The notes beneath the pieces are model-generated. The model was not told where the DNA came from. It saw only the letters and a list, made by a program, of their open reading frames with translations, and did no database searches. From Flavobacteriaceae bacterium (GTDB taxonomy: Bacteria; Bacteroidota; Bacteroidia; Flavobacteriales; Flavobacteriaceae): 32,384 nt of DNA. A program made the position numbers and the translations under genes. Position 1 is the stretch's first letter; each line of letters starts with the position of its first letter. The stretch covers positions 48,708-81,091 of the forward strand of contig PBJZ01000010.1 in NCBI GenBank assembly GCA_002721275.1, read 5' to 3'. This document shows positions 29,835 to 32,384 of this stretch, piece after piece.

Positions 29835-29987
29835 TTTGATTAATAATTGTAACTAATAAACAACAATAACCATACTACAAGCAAGGGTTTTTTTAATATT
29901 GAAAATTATTCTGTAAATCAGTGTGAATCATTATATATCACTTGTGAAGAATTAATGATATTTCTATGTTTCTTTAATATAAAAAGC

Positions 29988-30046
29988 TTGAAAAAACTTG
30001 ATGAATCAAATAATATTATCTTTAAGTTAAATACATACACTATGAA
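29988..30046 (+). repeat. 59-bp exact direct repeat, copy 1 (promoter/leader/ATG module)
   Basis: TTGAAAAAACTTGATGAATCAAATAATATTATCTTTAAGTTAAATACATACACTATGAA, identical to 31758-31816. Contains a -7-like TATCTTTA and the palindrome TTGATGAATCAA. Confidence 0.95.
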
Positions 30047-30101
30047 GAAGCTACTACTTGTTTTACTGTTTGTTCCACTTGTTTCTAATAACTTCTGTTA
30101 A
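30042..30101 (+). CDS. 19-aa leader or truncated signal-peptide ORF
   Basis: MKKLLLVLLFVPLVSNNFC*; start codon lies inside the 59-bp repeat; stop abuts a terminator. Confidence 0.35.
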   Translation: MKKLLLVLLFVPLVSNNFC

Positions 30102-30128
30102 ATCTAACATAAGTTAGATTAGTTTTTT
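30101..30128 (+). terminator. Rho-independent terminator
   Basis: AATCTAAC-ATAA-GTTAGATT perfect 8-bp stem followed by AGTTTTTT. Confidence 0.7.
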
Positions 30129-30191
30129 ACTTGTGTTTTACAATTATATTTTTATTTAGGTATATTTGAAATCAAATTAAAAACAATTAAA

Positions 30192-30941
30192 ATGAAAAAA
30201 TTAATATACATATTATCAATAATCGTATCTACAATATCATATGCTCAGCAACAAGATGCTGAAATATGGCAAACATATAGAATAAAATCATTAAAGGGAA
30301 AAACGCAAGAGTTTGAAAAAGCTGTTTCAAAGAAAACCAGAATGTTTAATAAAACTCCAGAAGATGCTATTTTTACCTTTAAAGTGGTTGATGGTCAGGA
30401 TCAAGGAATGTACGAAAGAGTTGTTGGTTTTAAAAATTGGAGTTGGTTCAATAGATCAAACCAAAAAGAAATGGACTACTGGATGAAAAATGTTGATCCA
30501 TTAATAGAATCTCAAACTGGATGGATTGTTTGGGAGAGGATAAAGGAATATTCTCACAATTGGAACCCAGGAAATGCTCCAAGCAAACACCAGCTTAGAA
30601 GATCAAGAATGGTTAAACCTAGCGGATATAGTGACTTTCTAATTGTTCATGAAAAAATGAAAAAAGTCTATGATAAATATGGTTATAAAGGGATAAAAGG
30701 ACTTTTTAGATGTGTTTCTGGAGGAAGCGAACAAATGTTTCTAATAGTTAGCCCTTTTGATGAGTATGGGGAAAATACAGGATTTGATAAATCTGACAAA
30801 AATACAGCTGAATTGTACAATGAAATGTTTGGAGATGATGCATGGCAGAAAGATATATTAAAATATAATTCCTCATTGGTTGACTGGGGAAGATCTGCAG
30901 AAAGATTAACTATTGTTAAATCAATGTCTTCCCAAAATTAA
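30192..30941 (+). CDS. Hypothetical secreted protein, possible dimeric alpha/beta-barrel
   Basis: Signal peptide MKKLIYILSIIVSTISYAQQ; W/Y-rich soluble body (EIWQTYRIKSLKGKTQEFEKAVSKKTRMFNK). No firm family. Confidence 0.65.
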   Translation: MKKLIYILSIIVSTISYAQQQDAEIWQTYRIKSLKGKTQEFEKAVSKKTRMFNKTPEDAIFTFKVVDGQDQGMYERVVGFKNWSWFNRSNQKEMDYWMKNVDPLIESQTGWIVWERIKEYSHNWNPGNAPSKHQLRRSRMVKPSGYSDFLIVHEKMKKVYDKYGYKGIKGLFRCVSGGSEQMFLIVSPFDEYGENTGFDKSDKNTAELYNEMFGDDAWQKDILKYNSSLVDWGRSAERLTIVKSMSSQN

Positions 30942-30960
30942 TTTACAAAACCTACTAAAT

Positions 30961-30988
30961 AAAAAAACCTCCATTTGGAGGTTTTTTT
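30961..30988. terminator. Bidirectional rho-independent terminator between convergent genes
   Basis: AAAAAAACCTCC-ATTT-GGAGGTTTTTTT: perfect 12-bp stem with A-tract/T-tract symmetry, between 30192(+) and 31147(-). Confidence 0.85.
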
Positions 30989-31146
30989 ATACCCTTTAAA
31001 TATGGAATAATAAACAAAGAAAGTAATTTAACAGTAAGCTAAAATTATCATTATTTGATAGTTACAACATAGTAAAACTTTCTGTATCGGGAAATAAATT
31101 ACCGTTTATTTCACTTTCATTTACCTTCAAAATAGTATGATAATAA

Positions 31147-31590
31147 TTAATTTGATAAAACCTTCACCCCGTTTGCAATTAAAGAATATACTATTTCAGG
31201 TTTATTAATAGAGGCAATTTTTTCGTCTGAATCCCCCCTGTCAGAAGCATAATGTTTTAATTCATCAATGGGTATGATTTTCTTAAAAGCTACACCGCTC
31301 ACGACAACATTTTTTCCAGATATATCCTTTGGGACAAAGAAACCGTAATCTTTAAAATTTACCAATACTTTTTTGTTATCACCCAAATCTAATCTCATCC
31401 AACATCCCTTCATTTGACAAACATCAAAAACAGTTGCTTCAAATTTAGTATTGAATTTTGAATCCTCATCATAAAGTAATATTAACTGCTTATTGGACAT
31501 GATTTTATCATTTTCAATGTTTTCACCAAAAACATTTTTTTGTCCGTTTAATCCAATTGTAAATAATAAAAGTAAAAGTATCTTTTTCAT
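31147..31590 (-). CDS. DUF4920 family protein
   Basis: Signal peptide; GEATVFDVCQMKGCWMRL-like motif (FEATVFDVCQMKGCWMRLDLGDNKKVLVNFKDYGFFVPKDISGKNVVVSGVAF). Confidence 0.85.
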   Translation of the reverse strand: MKKILLLLLFTIGLNGQKNVFGENIENDKIMSNKQLILLYDEDSKFNTKFEATVFDVCQMKGCWMRLDLGDNKKVLVNFKDYGFFVPKDISGKNVVVSGVAFKKIIPIDELKHYASDRGDSDEKIASINKPEIVYSLIANGVKVLSN

Positions 31591-31757
31591 AGAAGATTTT
31601 TTAAAAGTATAAAATTAAAAATACCTGATATATAATCCTAATTTATAAAATATAATTACAGAAAATTAAAATAAATAACCCTTCATCCAGTCTATTATTC
31701 TATTCTTGTTTTATTGAATTTTCTTGATTCCATTCACTACATTTCTTTTATGGTAAA

Positions 31758-31816
31758 TTGAAAAAACTTGATGAATCAAATAATATTATCTTTAAGTTAA
31801 ATACATACACTATGAA
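31758..31816 (+). repeat. 59-bp exact direct repeat, copy 2
   Basis: Identical to 29988-30046. Confidence 0.95.
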
Positions 31817-31886
31817 AAAACTTATTACACTATTATTATTCATTGTAGCAGTTATAATGACTTATTTAGCATATACCAAGGCTTGA
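31812..31886 (+). CDS. 24-aa hydrophobic microprotein ORF
   Basis: MKKLITLLLFIVAVIMTYLAYTKA*; start inside repeat copy 2. Confidence 0.35.
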   Translation: MKKLITLLLFIVAVIMTYLAYTKA

Positions 31887-31919
31887 AGAGTTCAAACCCT
31901 AGTAGGAATCTAACCCCAA

Positions 31920-32313
31920 TTAATTGAAAAAATTAATTATTCTATACAAAGGATGAAGAAATACAAAGAAAATATTAAATCCGTAATAAATCATAATGTT
32001 TCTTTTTTTTAAAACAAGTGAAGGTATTATGTATATCAATACATAGAATACAGCAATAAAAATCAATAAATCCCCCACATCATTAGAATTAATAACATTA
32101 TCAACCACAAACTGAACTAACATAGAATCCAAATGAAAAAATTGGGTGAAAAATAAAAACCCCCAAATCCACATCATTAGAAGAACCCAAAAATCATATC
32201 TTTCTCCTAGGTCTACCCCCTTAACAGAACAAGAGTTACAAAGCCCCTTCCAATCTAAGGGAACATCTCTTCTGTAGCAATTAAGACAAAATTTAATGCT
32301 TATTTCTTTTTTG
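31920..32313 (-). CDS. Zinc-ribbon plus transmembrane ORF lacking a canonical upstream start; possible -1 frameshift continuation of an upstream membrane ORF
   Basis: Frame reads EISIKFCLNCYRRDVPLDWKGLCNSCSVKGVDLGERYDFWVLLMMWIWGFLFF..., extending N-terminally past the listed start at 32177. It contains CxxC...CxxC and no ATG/GTG/TTG upstream of MMW. Confidence 0.5.
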
Positions 32314-32384
32314 ATTTAAGGTACATAAGATAAAAAGAGAAAAGCATTATTAGAAGTCCTGTAATATGAAATACTATTTCATAA
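32264..32384 (-). CDS. N-terminal membrane ORF running off the window edge, ending at AAATAA just after A AAA AAG
   Basis: Minus frame ...YEIVFHITGLLIMLFSFYLMYLKSKKK*, open to the window end. The stop immediately follows the A6G run; true 5' end unseen. Listed span is approximate at the 3' side and includes the downstream stem region. Confidence 0.4.

Noticed and set aside
31915-31945. AATTAATTGAAAAAATTAATT inverted repeat at the end of the 31920 gene
   Set aside because: Pure AT palindrome in a very AT-rich genome; no convincing T-tract context, likely chance.

Overview
AT-rich, gene-dense chromosomal window, most likely from a marine Flavobacteriaceae/Bacteroidetes genome. About 1-27.6 kb is core genome: a PaaE-like ferredoxin reductase, sprE/porW (T9SS/gliding lipoprotein), bactofilin, an F1Fo-ATP synthase cluster (atpZ-like, DUF6168-like, atpB-E-F-H-A-G, without atpD/atpC), dut, a DUF4292-like lipoprotein, an EnvC/M23 hydrolase, an HU-CCDC81/SPOR gene split at an A10 run, trpS, plsC, recA, an M24 peptidase, trhO, gldH, a class A PBP, queD, a GNAT protein, an LpxR-like protein, a class III aminotransferase and a DUF2237 protein. 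From the tRNA-Ala(GGC) at ~27.6 kb onward the window looks accessory: a fasciclin protein, an orphan three-gene minus-strand cassette with a 44-aa ribbon-helix-helix-like microprotein, a hairpin-rich non-coding stretch, an exact 59-bp promoter/leader/start-codon repeat in two copies, and at the right edge a candidate -1 frameshift (A AAA AAG plus a downstream stem-loop) joining a membrane ORF to a zinc-ribbon ORF. I found no CRISPR array, transposase, integrase or recognisable defence system. The best candidates for undescribed biology are the small elements between 28.5 and 32.4 kb. All of them are hypotheses from reading the sequence alone.
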